From Tribonema minus (taxonomy: Eukaryota > Sar > Xanthophyceae > Tribonematales > Tribonemataceae), in NCBI GenBank assembly GCA_017506865.1, contig JAFCMP010000021.1:1-64000 (forward strand): a stretch of 64,000 nucleotides of DNA, read 5' to 3'. Shown here piece after piece: positions 50,766 through 61,866 of the stretch. Position 1 is the first letter of the stretch. Every line of letters begins with the position of its first letter. A model generated the notes under the pieces. The model was not told where the DNA came from, ran no database searches, and was given only the letters and a program-made list of their open reading frames with translations. The position numbers were made by a program, and so were the translations under genes.

Positions 50766-53700
50766 CTCGCGCCTCAAAGTCGCCTTTCAAAGCTATGGCT
50801 CTCCACTGGCTTACCAGCCCTGCCTCACGTGGGGAGGGGTCACCTCTGAAACGCAAACGGGAACAGCGCAACCACGGGCTGAATACTGGCTTGTGGTGGT
50901 GGCAGGTCAAAGCTGCACGCCAATCTGACACACGCCGCAGACGCCGCCATGGTGTTGGCCGTTGGGTACGCCTAGTGATACCGCCGCCGCCACCGATCCC
51001 GGGCCCGCCGCCAATCCCGGGCCCGCCGCCGATCCCGGGCCCGCCGCCGATCCCGGGCCCGCCGCCGATACCGGGCCCCCCGCCGATACCGGGCCCGCCG
51101 CCGATACCGGGCCCACCGCCGATACCGGGCCCGCCGCCGATACCGGACCCGCCACCGATACCCGGCCCGCCACCACCTCAGCTGATGGCCCAGAGCTCTA
51201 GACCGCGGCCGATGCCAGAGGTGCCAGTGTGCAGTCAGGTTGCAGAGCTGTGCAGAAGCATGCGCAGACTACACTTGTCGTCAGCCGACTCGGACGAGCC
51301 TCAGGGCAGTGGCAGCCACGCGCACGTCAAGAAGCGCCGCCGCCATCTGTCTAGCCCAGGTGCCGCTAATCACTGTGACAGGGGATGCTCACAGACGAAG
51401 CGCCCGCGGCATCAGCCTGCCAGTGACTCGGAGTCTCAAGCGGCGAGTTTACGGGAGGCACTGCCGCCAGCAGCGATGATTGTACTGAGCTTGGTGGTAC
51501 TACCGCCACCAGCGGCAAATAAACGCCGTCGGGCGACACTGCCGCCGGATTCACCAGTAGCGACAACGCCAATGCCAAAACGACGTTCGCGGCGGAAAAC
51601 GCCTTTAGTGACGGCTGCCACTGCCGCACCAGCGGCGGGGCCCGCACCGGCCAACCCGGTGGTTGCACAGCCACGGACGACTGTCACAGCCGCCGCTGCA
51701 TGCGGTCGCAAGGTTACCTCCGACTTAACGGCGGCGGCAACGCCACGTGCGGCAGACATGGTGCCAAAACCGCCGGCAGGCGCTGCCGCATCAGATGGCC
51801 AACGCGGGGCAGCTGCATCCCGGCGGGGTCGGCGTCGCGGCGCCAGCGCCGGGCCGCCCCTGGGACGCCTCGGAAGCATTGGCAGCATCAACCGCCCAGA
51901 GTCGCCGTCTGGCAAACTGAGTGCGCTGGCAAAGGCGGTCACCACGACCGTGCCCGTACCGATGGAAGTTGGCGAACCTACCAGTGGGCCAGCGGGTCAC
52001 CAGAGACGGATCACGTCGCGGCCTTCGCAGCCAGCTAGCAGCGGCGCCTCTCCCCAGTGGCATCCCGGTCCTCAGCCGATGGAGGTCACCGCAGCGGAAA
52101 CCCCATGTACTGCAGACATGGTGACAACAGCACCAGCGGCCGCAGCGGCTGCTGCACCGGGCGGCGAACGTGGGGCGGCTGCACCCCGGCGGGGTCGGCG
52201 CCGCGCCAGCGCCCAAAGCACTGGCAGCGTCACCCGTCCAGAGCCACAGTCTGGCGGTGCGCTGGCAAAGCCGGTCACCGTGACCATGCCTGTACCGATG
52301 GAAGTTGGCGAACCTGGGCCGGCGGGTCACCAGAGACGAATCACGTCCCGGTCTTTGCAGCCAGCTGGCAGCGGCGCCTCTCTGTCAGGCGGCAGCGTCA
52401 CCTCTGACGGTAACAGTCGCAACGGGCACCCAATATCCGGCATCACCGCTATGACAGTTTTGGCGCCCGCCAAGACACCCGCTGCCAACCGGAAGGTCAA
52501 TATCCCGGGGCTGGACTGCCGCATGTGCGACAAGTTCATAGTGCGAGCAAATCCTCGGGCCCCGGGAAAGAATTGCCCAGCGGCACACGCATGTGCACAC
52601 CAGCGCACGCGCCACACAGGGAAAGGGAAGCAATTTGCAGAACTGCATGTTCAGCTTTTCCTAGACCACCGACCAATATACGGCGGCCTAGAGCAGGTCT
52701 GCGACGGGTGCGGCAACCTCTTCATCAGACGCACAGCAGCAAGCGCCACGACACCATCTGGTGATCTAGGGGCCCTGGACCAGTGCGACGTGTGGCGCTG
52801 CGCCGACTGCCTCGCAGGCCCGGTCGCCGCGACAGCATGCACACTGTCAGGCTGTGACCGTGCATCAGGCCATGATCACATTGCTGACATACACACCCGA
52901 CCAACGACATGCGCGGCGGCAGCGGGTGGTGCAGCTGTTGGTGGGGGGAATAGCCTGAAGCCAACAGCCGCGCTGCTCGCCGCCGCTAGCAAATGTGGTC
53001 CCATACGCAAATTCCTCGGATGCGAGCACCTGGGGGTAGACCCCAGGCAAGCCCATGCATCTACGTTGGACGGTGTGGCAGATGCGCCGCTGCCGAGACT
53101 GACCCGGAGCAGCACAATGGGTGTGCTGCCTGGCGAAAGTCGTGCTAGCGATAGCGGCGCAACGATGTCAAGCAACGATCGTGTGCCCAGCACACCTGGC
53201 AGTGCCGCAGCTGCTGTCGCAGCGGGCGCTCAGTCTAGCGAATGCCCCAGGGACCCGACGGGATCACACTGGCAAGGCCTGCTGGGGGCGGCTGGCGCAC
53301 TCGCGCGCAGGGTACGTGCACTGGCCCTTGCCCCCAATCGGGCACGCGTCACGGTGCTTTGCGCTTGGCCGACGGGTACCAAGCTTGGACCCTGCCGCAC
53401 GTCACGCCGACTGCATATGCGGCCGGCGCCCAGCGACGCGCCAGCAACACAGACCCTGCTGGGCCGGACTTCCTGCGCACCGCTGGTGAGTCAGATGCAT
53501 GACCTGACGGTCACGTTCAGCTTGCTCTCCCTCCGAGAAGAAGGTAATGACCTGGCAACGGTGTTTGACCAACTCTCCCTTAGGGAACCGGTCGTTGCCA
53601 GGTCGCCTCGCCAGCCAGCCGGGAAACGTGGTGAGTCAGACGTAACGCAGGCTGGTGATAACAGCACCCACGCAACAATGACCGAGACAGCACCTGTCAC

Positions 53701-56700
53701 GGCTATGGTTGCCAGTGGAAAGCGCAGTCGACGCAGAGGTAAACACAGACGGCGGACGCAGGAGCGACAGGCCCAGTGCGACAATTCTCGTGCACCCCTG
53801 GCACCAGCCACCACACCGCCGAGGGGCGGTGCCTCTGCCCCCTCAGCACCAATATCCGGGCCGGCGAAGGTCACCACCGTGACGGTGGCGACCCGGATAC
53901 CCTCAACCGTGTGCCATACAGTCACCGTGGAGGAGCAGCAAGACGCGCTGGCAAAAGCCACCAACTATGGTTTTTCCACTTGGCACACGGGCCTGCAGGC
54001 ACTCCACAAACAGGCGCTTGGGGAAAACACAGCGACGCTAGCACGTGGTGGGGAGCTTCGCCCCGTGAGCAACGTGGGCAACGGCAACTGCCTGATTCAT
54101 ACAGCTCTACACGGCATAGACAGCGTCGCAGTTGAGCACGGACTGCCGGCCCCAGCACTGGTGATTGCCATGCGAGAGGCACTGCTGGACGGGATGGTGG
54201 CATACGTCACGCAGGGGGCGGGCAAACAAGGGGCCAGCATGTCATCGATGCGTCAACTGACCGCGCATGCAGCAGCCCAACCTGCGTGTACACGTGAACA
54301 ATTCGACACGTACGGGACACGCGCTCGCTGCCTCGCAATCGAGTACGGCACAAATGAAACGGACAGCGCGGACAGCGGGCACACGCTCCTGCTGCAACGC
54401 CTACAGGAAGAGGGCGTGTGGGGACGGCCCCTCGGTTTGTCTGTGTGGGCCATTGTTGCAGCGGTCTACGCGGTCTCGGTGACGGTGTGGCAGGCCGAGC
54501 CTCAGGCCACTGGCAGCACGCAAAAATCAACAGGGCTGGTGCTGGCACAACTGATGGGGCTGCCAGCGGTATTCGCACCGGCAACTCCAGCTCAGCCTGA
54601 CTGCCATCTGGATGTGCTGTGGACGCCGCCTGGGCTATATACAAATGTGGGACACTTTGAACTGCTTGTCGCCCCTGCGGCAGCTCCGCCCTTGCCAACC
54701 ACTATGACAGCGTCGGCGACCACTCAAGCTAACAGCACCCACATCACGGCTCCGAGTCGGACACAGCCCCGTACTGCGCTGCAGTTGCCACAGCAGCCTG
54801 AGCCACTGAGGTGTCCTTTATGCACACTGGCATTTTGGCAGCTTGGTCAGAAAGAGGACAGCAAACAGCGAGGCAAACTGTCAGCTGCGAGCCGCATGGC
54901 ACCGGTAGTGGCCCACTTCAACGGTGGTAGCTGCACGAGGTCGATGCTGAACCCTGAGGCGAGCACATCACACTGTCAGCAAAATCTGGCGGCAGCATAC
55001 GCCAAGGGCATCCGGCAGCAGGTTGATCACGACCCATCCGGTGACCGTGCCCCTTCAGGCAGCAGTACCTGCAACACTGGGGCACACCATGCCAAGCGTG
55101 TGCAGGAGATGAGCACCATGTATGGTTGCACGGCAGAAGACTTCCTACGGGCGGTAAGGAAGCTGAGTGCATGCACAGGTGCCTGCGGTCTGGTCCATAT
55201 GTCAGCCAGCGCGGGGCAGAGGCAATGCGCGCTGACCTCGCCATGCCACACGTGTCGACGGAATGGAAGCGCCCCCACGCGCGCACGCCCGGCAGTACCC
55301 CCGGGCCAGTCCGAGGGCGGGGGTGCGGGTAGCGACGGCGCGGCCGCGGCGGCGGGGGCTGCCGCAGCGACACCTCCAAAGCCACCGGCGGTGCCGGCTA
55401 GTGGCGCTGCCAACTCAAAGTCCAGCAAGAAACGCCCGGCGGCCACGGCAACCGGCGCGCAACGCCGGCGCCGAACGGCAGCTGCTGCAGCACCGCCTGG
55501 CAGCGCCGGCAGCCGCACTCAGTCTAACAGCCTAAGGCTGCAGGACAGCAGCCCCCCCCACGGGACGGCCGTGGGATGGGCGGACATGGACTTGGACCCG
55601 CCGGACGATGCCGCGTCACCGCCCCCCCCGACCACCACCACCAGTGGCAGGCCCTCAAAGCCCCAGTCACGAGCATCCCTGGCTTGGGACCTCTCGACGC
55701 CCTCGGTCGTCCACGCACTTGACCAGACCAATGAGGCGGATCTACTGCTGCTACGGTTCACCACGACTGCCAACCCCTTCCGCACTCAGCTGCAGTGCAC
55801 CCAGTGGGCACGGCTAGTGGAGCACGCCACACGACTACTGGCGGACGCCACAGACAGTGCACGTGAGGCGGCACGGGTGCGCCTCCACCATGGTGCCGGG
55901 GCGTTTGCTCATCAGGTTTCTCAGACTCTAGTGCAGCGCGGCTACAGGCTGCTGCACCTGCTAGCAGCAATGGCCTTTGGTAGGCAACCGGAGGGAACCG
56001 GTATGCCGCCTGCGGCCCGGCTGGCAGCGTTGCTGTCTGGCGACTTTGCGGAGCTACTGAGAAAGACGCTGTCAGCAGCAGCGGCGCTGCGGGCCCCCAA
56101 ACCAAACAACGCAGCTACGGCGTCGGCACAAACGAACTTCGATGCCGACTGGACGGAGGCTGACTCCAGGCAGCAAACAGCATGCGCTGCCCTCTCAGGC
56201 AAGCGACGGGGGGTAGGCCTGGCTGCCGCACGACTAGAGGCGCGTGAAGCATGCGCCCCAGCAGACGAGGTCACGGCACAGGTGCTGGCAGCAAAGCACC
56301 CTGAAACTGGCACCCGGCCCGGGGTAGTCGATACGCCAATGGAGCAAGTGCGCGGCCTGGTACGCGACGCCCGGCGGCACTGCTTGCACGGCGCAGGGGT
56401 GGCAACGACCGCCGGGCCCGCTGGCAGCGGCAGTCCCGTCTTCGAATCGGGTCAGGCGCATGATCGCAGCGATAGGCCTGAGGATGCTGCCAGCGCAGCC
56501 GGACGGCGCCTCGAGGTGGAGGCGACAGACATACTGTCGACCTTGTCCGCAGCAGGGGCGGGGAAGGCAGGAGGGCTGGACGGCCTACGCTATGAACACC
56601 TCTTGATGGCCGCTGGGCCTGGTGCACCAGTGAAAGCAGCCACCCGCCCCGTGGGCAGTGCCTCGCCAGGACTAGCTGGTGATTCAGAATCGGATGTGAT

Positions 56701-59647
56701 GGAACCGGCATTCGCCCATCACCTGGCCAAGGTGTTCACGACGCTGCTTGTTGAGCCCGAACTGCTGCCGGAGCAATCGCAACGGCTTCTCCGCGCCGCG
56801 GCCCTCTCAGGCATAGGACAGAAGCGGCGTCCGATCGCCTGCTCCAGTGTCTGGCGCAGACTCCTCGGGTCCACAGCGGCACGGGGTGTCAAGGGCAAAA
56901 TATCGGGGCTGCTGGCCTCCATGTCGCAGTTTGGCGTAGGATACCGGTCTGGCGTCGAGCATGTGGCAGCGCGCGCGCGCGTGTGGCACGAGCTGTATGG
57001 CACCACAATCCAGCTGGACTGTGAGAACGCATTTAACAGTGTGGATCGCGCCGCCATTGTGCGGGGACTTATGCTCTTCTGTCCGGAGCTGCTCCCGCAC
57101 TTTGAGTCCGTATACTGTGGTGACACTGCCCCAGAGATGCGAGTGGAGGTGAACGGTGAAGCTCGCATTATCTGCTCCCACCTAGGGTGCCAGCAAGGGG
57201 ACCCTCTAGGGCCGCTGTACTTTGCAGTGGCAGCGGCATTCCTACTCTTCTACCCTGATGGAGTGAGTGCGACGCCCGGCAGTATGCCGGCCTACGGCCA
57301 CAGCACAGCGGAACCGCCAGCCCCGCACTGCGCTTTCCTGGATGACCTCAACGTGCTGCAAGCTGCCTACTTCGACGATGCAGCGGCCGCTGGGGTGGCA
57401 GAGGTGATCCGTCGGCTTGCGGCAGGGGGCCTACGCGTTCGACCAGACAAGTCGCTGGCCATTGCCATGCGCGGCACAGTGTTTGATGAAGCGGCCAGAG
57501 CACGCCTGCGCGCCCTTGACATACCGTTTGTGGACGCCACCATGCCAGAATCCAGTCAGGGCTTTACGTCGGTCGGGGTACCGGTAGGGCACCCAGCCTA
57601 TGTGCATGCTGCCATGAGCAAGCATCTTGTTGACGCAGGGACATGGCGATTGTCGTGGCAGCTAGCTGGGATGGCGCGGCATCACCTACAGGCAGCACAA
57701 TTCATTCTGCGCAGGTCACTGACAAAGCGCATGGGCTTCTTAGCTCGGGTCGTTGACACGGCTTTGAGTGAGACATGGCTGCACGCATTTGACGGGTTCT
57801 GTGCATGGACGCTTGAACGCATGCTGCACCTGCACGGCTGCGCTACCGCGGCAGTCATGAAGTCACACCTGCTGGCCGCCTGCACTGCTGGTGACAATGA
57901 GGTAGCCAGCAGTGGCAGCGTGCTGGTATTGCCGCGCTTGGGCCCGCCAGAACTCACGGACATCGCAGTGCCACTGCGGGCGTCACGGTTGCCGGAGCGA
58001 CGAGGCGGTCTGGGCATGCCGCTTTTGGGGCTACTGGCACCAGCCGCATACACGGCCCAGGCATGCACAACACTGCGGCCTGCAATAATTCATGCCACTG
58101 TGGCAGCAGGGGCCCTGAGGCTCGGCACTGACGAACACGGCGCAGTCACCTGGTTCGCGCAGCACTCATGCGCAATACGCGAGGACCAGGGACTGCCGCC
58201 AATCATCGAGGCCGTGCGACGCTCTACGCGAGCGCTGACAGCTGATGGCGGCGAAAAATCACGCACAGCTGTGGCCGAGCAGCTCCCAGCATCGTTGCTA
58301 CGGTGGGCAGCGGATACAACGGCCGCAGCGTCGACGCTCCCCACTGCGGTGCAAGCGATCTACGCCGCAACTGCCGTCACGGAGACGGGGACCACTGAGC
58401 CAGCCCCACACACCCACGGCATTGTGCCTGGCGCCGAGGCGGCCGCTGCGGCGGCGACCGTACCTGGCCCTCAAGCCGCTGCCGCGGCTGCCTCTTCCAC
58501 GCCCGCTAAAACACAAACTAGCGCGGAAGAAAGCAGCTGCAGCGGCGGGCAGGAGGACGACGACGACGACTGGGAGGCCTATGCTGACGAGATCTGCAGA
58601 AAGGTAGTGCCCCGCCGCCGGCGCGGTCACTTCACGCACGGACTACAAGCCGGCCTTTCAAATGTTCTTCGACGTCAATACGAGGACTGCCTGGTGGAGG
58701 ACCTAGAGGCTGCCTCGGCTGGTGCCGTGGGCAAGCCGACGCAGGCTACACTTATTGGTGACTTGCGTGACACCAGCCGCCGCCGCCAACAGGCTAGCGC
58801 GCGGGTCCTGGCGCAGCTGCGCAGCCAGCGTGCGTCCGGGGCAATGGCGTGGATGAGCGTGCCACCCGCTGCCAATGACCGCCCGGGTGCGGCGCCCATG
58901 TCCAGTATGGCAGCAGCCACGATGATTATGGTTGCGATCTTTATAGACGGGTGGGGCATACAGGGCGAGGTGTGCCCATGGCGGTGCAGTGACGTGAGCC
59001 CCACCTCCACGCATGCGATCAGCTGCCCCAGCCAGCACATACGGGGGCACAACGCGACACACACTGCCCAAAAGCGGTGCCTACAGCGCATCTTGAGACA
59101 GCACCATGTCTCTATTGTCCGCAATGAGGACGCTAGCGTCTTCAAGGTACCGGGGTATCGGGCGGACACAGTCATTGACCCAGGGTGTCTGCACTTTAGC
59201 AGTGCATACCGTAACAAGGGAATAGTGCTAGACACAAGTGTGCGCGCACCCACAGCGAGCTCGTACCTGACAGGCAAAACAAATGCCTCGAACACGGACG
59301 GCTATGCTGCTGGGGTGGGGGAGGACGCGAAGGTCAAGCACCACACCGGCACCTTGACGTCATCTTGGGCTTTTGTGCCATTCGTGCAGGAGTCGTACGG
59401 ACGGCTGGGCAAGCAGACAAGCCTTTTTGTTAAGGAGTTGGCAATGCACTCAGCACTGTGCTCAGGGGGGGGGAAGGCAGATGTGTTACGCAAGGCCGGG
59501 TTAGCTAAGCGTCAGATCCACATTGAGCTGAGCATATCGCTGGCGCGGGAGTTGGCGGAGCGCGTCATGGCATACACACGTGGAGCGCGAATGCTGGGCT
59601 GTGTTGCGGCGCCGGTATCCAAACTCCTAGGGCACAGCGCAGACTAG
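50702..59647 (+). CDS. LINE C polyprotein: zinc finger, OTU protease, reverse transcriptase, CCHC, PD-(D/E)XK endonuclease
   Basis: The ATG at 50702 precedes the T run; the ATG at 50794 (MALHWLTSP) may be the real start. Order: Pro-rich PPPIPG repeats; disordered Ala/Pro region with a duplicated MEVGEP...AGHQRRITS block; Cys/His finger near residue 606 (CRMCDKF...HACAHQRTRH) and a second Cys cluster (CDGCGNLF...CADC). An OTU cysteine protease follows near residues 1120-1330 (Cys in GNGNCLIHTALHG, His in NVGHFELL). The RT lies near 2050-2330 (QLDCENAFNSVD, CQQGDPLGPLYFAVA, FLDDLNVL). The end has a finger C-x3-C-x11-H-x3-C near 2760 and RADTVIDPG...GIVLDTSVR near 2820-2850, matching the CCHC-PD-(D/E)XK end of restriction-like-endonuclease LINEs. 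OTU domains remove ubiquitin; its role in retrotransposition is unknown. Confidence 0.85.
50737..50765 (+). repeat. Run of 29 T in LINE C 5' region
   Basis: An uninterrupted T homopolymer near the 5' end of the long frame, where it would encode about nine Phe. A polyA-derived insertion or a slippage product is more likely than a real Phe tract, which argues for translation starting at 50794. Confidence 0.8.
50985..51174 (+). repeat. 18-base minisatellite encoding PPPIPG
   Basis: About ten tandem units of CCGCCGATACCGGGC-type sequence with small variants, in frame, encoding repeated Pro-Pro-Pro-Ile-Pro-Gly. Confidence 0.85.
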
Positions 59648-59725
59648 GCTGCTGCGTTGACGCAAGCTTTTCGATTGCATAGGCAACCCGGCCTCCCTTG
59701 GGCCTTTATAAATACAAGTCCATAC

Positions 59726-59741
59726 GTACCCCCGGAATACT
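59726..59741. repeat. Probable target-site duplication of LINE C (right)
   Basis: Differs by one base from 50340-50355 and follows directly after the common LINE 3' terminus. Confidence 0.6.
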
Positions 59742-59851
59742 ATTTAAGCGGCAAGACGACAGAACGCGTCATCAGTGACGAGAACGCATAGCGCTGCTCA
59801 GCAAAATTGTTGAAGTTTGTTTGCGCGATCACTACAGCAGCAGCAGGCAGT

Positions 59852-60781
59852 ATGCAGGAGGACGAGCGCGCTGAGACGGGACAGCAGCATGATTTGCCAT
59901 CATCAGCAGCTCCTGTAGCTAGCCTCACCGCTAGATCATCCGCCAAGTACAGAGAAAAGTACAGGGCAAAAATCAACGCTCGTGCAGCACAGAAACTGAA
60001 GGACGACGAGGCTTACCGTCAGAGCGTGAGGGAGAGGAACGCGGTGGCGGCTAGAAAGCACAGGCTGAAGAAGAAGCAGGAAATCAAGGAGGCTAGGGCT
60101 GCCAAGAGGAGGGAACAGCCCGAGTGGGCAGAGAAGGAAAGGCGCAGGTCCGCGGATTTCAGGAGCAAACAGGTGCATTATCTCGATGAAGTGGTGCAGG
60201 TGGTAGATGTTGAGAATATGGGGAAAGGCCTAGTGGCCAAATGCCGAGTGGAAAAGGGCACCGTCCTCCCCCTAACGACCGTAGCGATCCCAGAGGGGTC
60301 GCGGCAGGACACGTGCTATCAGGTAGATGCTGCCTATATATCTGTCAACAACGTTTCATGGGATGCCTTGACGGTGGATGGGGTCGTTTTTGACGCTCAT
60401 CCCCAGCTGGTCAGCAGCAAAGTAGAAGAAACATGGACATACGCCAGCTACATCAATGAGGCTTGCCTTGCCAGTGACGTGAACTGCGAGCTGTTCGCTG
60501 CCCCTCACAACACTGCTGGCACCATAACAACAGCTTTCAGAGAAGGGGCTGTGCTGGTGGGGGCTTGGATGATTGTGACCAAGACTATCGAAGGAGGGGG
60601 TCATCTGCTGACACATTATGGCAACGGATTTCCGAGGAATTACGCAGTACAGAGTAGACACAAAATGCCTGACGAGGCGGAACAGCTCGGTATGGATGTC
60701 CTGGGAAAACTCAAGACTACGCGCATCAATTTCAATTTGAGTAGCAAATTCAAGGTCCTCAGATTCGACACGGGTGTCTAA
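59852..60781 (+). CDS. SET-domain protein with basic N-terminus, probable lysine methyltransferase
   Basis: The ATG at 59852 (MQEDERAETG) is preferred; the frame opens at 59807. Residues 45-120 are strongly basic and helical (KHRLKKKQEIKEARAAKRRE), possibly DNA-binding. A SET domain follows: GKGLVAKCRVEKGTVLPL (start of the fold), YINEACLASDVNCELF in place of the conserved NHS...NC core, and HLLTHYGNGF as the C-terminal Tyr-containing motif. SET enzymes transfer methyl groups from SAM to lysine; viral members can modify host histones. The NHS core is altered (NEA), so activity is uncertain. It is convergent with the helicase, 14 bases away. Its upstream region contains the LINE C target. Confidence 0.65.
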   Translation: MQEDERAETGQQHDLPSSAAPVASLTARSSAKYREKYRAKINARAAQKLKDDEAYRQSVRERNAVAARKHRLKKKQEIKEARAAKRREQPEWAEKERRRSADFRSKQVHYLDEVVQVVDVENMGKGLVAKCRVEKGTVLPLTTVAIPEGSRQDTCYQVDAAYISVNNVSWDALTVDGVVFDAHPQLVSSKVEETWTYASYINEACLASDVNCELFAAPHNTAGTITTAFREGAVLVGAWMIVTKTIEGGGHLLTHYGNGFPRNYAVQSRHKMPDEAEQLGMDVLGKLKTTRINFNLSSKFKVLRFDTGV

Positions 60782-60795
60782 ATCACACATCATTT

Positions 60796-61861
60796 TCAAG
60801 TGTATCGAGCGTTGCGTTCTACAAGTTGCTGTGCTGCTCTTCCTGCTGTGTCAATGCGCAGAGATGCGCTCTGCAAGTCGTTCAAGTTGAACGTGACGTC
60901 ATTGCGTATTGCTTGCAGAGCTTTAATTTCCTTCTCGAGAGAGTCGTGCATCATCACATCGGCCTCTACCCTGTGCATGTAGGTCTTGGCTTTTTTCTCG
61001 AGTTTCTTCACAGCTTGATGATCTGCACCATGTCGCTTGTTCTGAATGAGAAAGAGCACAGCATTTCCAACATGGTCAGGGGTAGCGTCTATCCACCTTG
61101 CCAGAACCTCAGGGGGGACATCTCGTGCAAATGTCAGCTTAGGGACCTGGCCCTCCTCAATCCACACACCTGTACGTAAGGTGGACCTTACGGTAGTCGG
61201 AAATTTACGAATCAGGTCGGGCGCAGCTTCAGGCGGTATTGGGCGAGCAGTGTACCGCTTTGACTTGCTCAGCAATTGGTAGAGAATCTCGTCCCACAGT
61301 TCATACTCAAGAAGGCCTGCAACAATACCCTCATCGTTGATGCAATCCGGCTCACTGTACACAGTGCCGTCAGACCCCGAGACCATCTTTATCAGACGCT
61401 GCTTGTCACCTCATGCAGTAAGTCTCCCTCTCCTGGGCTTTGTGATCATCGCAACTCACACCCGTCATAACCGAGTACAGAGCGCAATCGACTGCGGTGG
61501 ACTGCAGAGCGCGGTATGCGAGCTCGACGGGACTATTTGCTGCCCCCATACTCTTGACTAACCATGCCGCTTCCTTCTGCGACTCGGAAGTATGGTAGAT
61601 GACGATGGTGACCAGCCATCTGTCGATCGGCTCAATGTTGGACATGCTGCATCGCCGCGCAACCCTCCTGACAACCTGGTTCAGCATGGTTGCAGAAGTC
61701 GGAGCCTGTAGCAAGTGCACAAAGTTCATGTCACTTATCGTGACTTGCTCCTTCACTGTGGACAGACCCATTACGATCGCAATGTAGTCTCCGCCTTTAT
61801 TACACACGGAATTGAAGAACCGCAAAGACGACTTGATAGTCAACTCGTCCCCCAACACCAT
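60796..61861 (-). pseudogene. D6/D11-type SNF2-like helicase, C-terminal part, cut by LINE D and frameshifted
   Basis: The frame at 61861-61406 holds the end of a superfamily 2 helicase. GGDYIAIVMGLSTVKEQVTISDMNFVHLLQ corresponds to motif V. MLNQVVRRVARRCS corresponds to motif VI (Q-x2-R-x2-R). The STAVDCALY element matches a conserved piece of nucleocytoplasmic large DNA virus helicases of the D6/D11 group, used in viral early transcription. The remaining C-terminal part (60796-61386, with KRHGADHQAVKKLEKKA) is in another frame, shifted near 61395-61405. The N-terminal motor half is missing: LINE D begins immediately upstream, at 61867. The gene is therefore doubly disrupted. It is the best viral hallmark in the window. 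Confidence 0.75.
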
Positions 61862-61866
61862 GTAGC

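Larger units (their letters stand above)
50356..59725 (+). mobile_element. LINE C, apparently full-length OTU-RT-RLE retrotransposon
   Basis: About 9.37 kb, with a 5' leader of about 350 bases, one 2,981-codon frame and a short 3' tail ending ...TTTATAAATACAAGTCCATACG shared with LINE B and D. It is flanked by a 16-base near-duplication. The frame is uninterrupted, so the element could be active or very young. A run of 29 T and an 18-base minisatellite lie near the 5' end. No APE-type endonuclease was seen; cleavage is expected from the C-terminal restriction-like domain. Confidence 0.85.
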
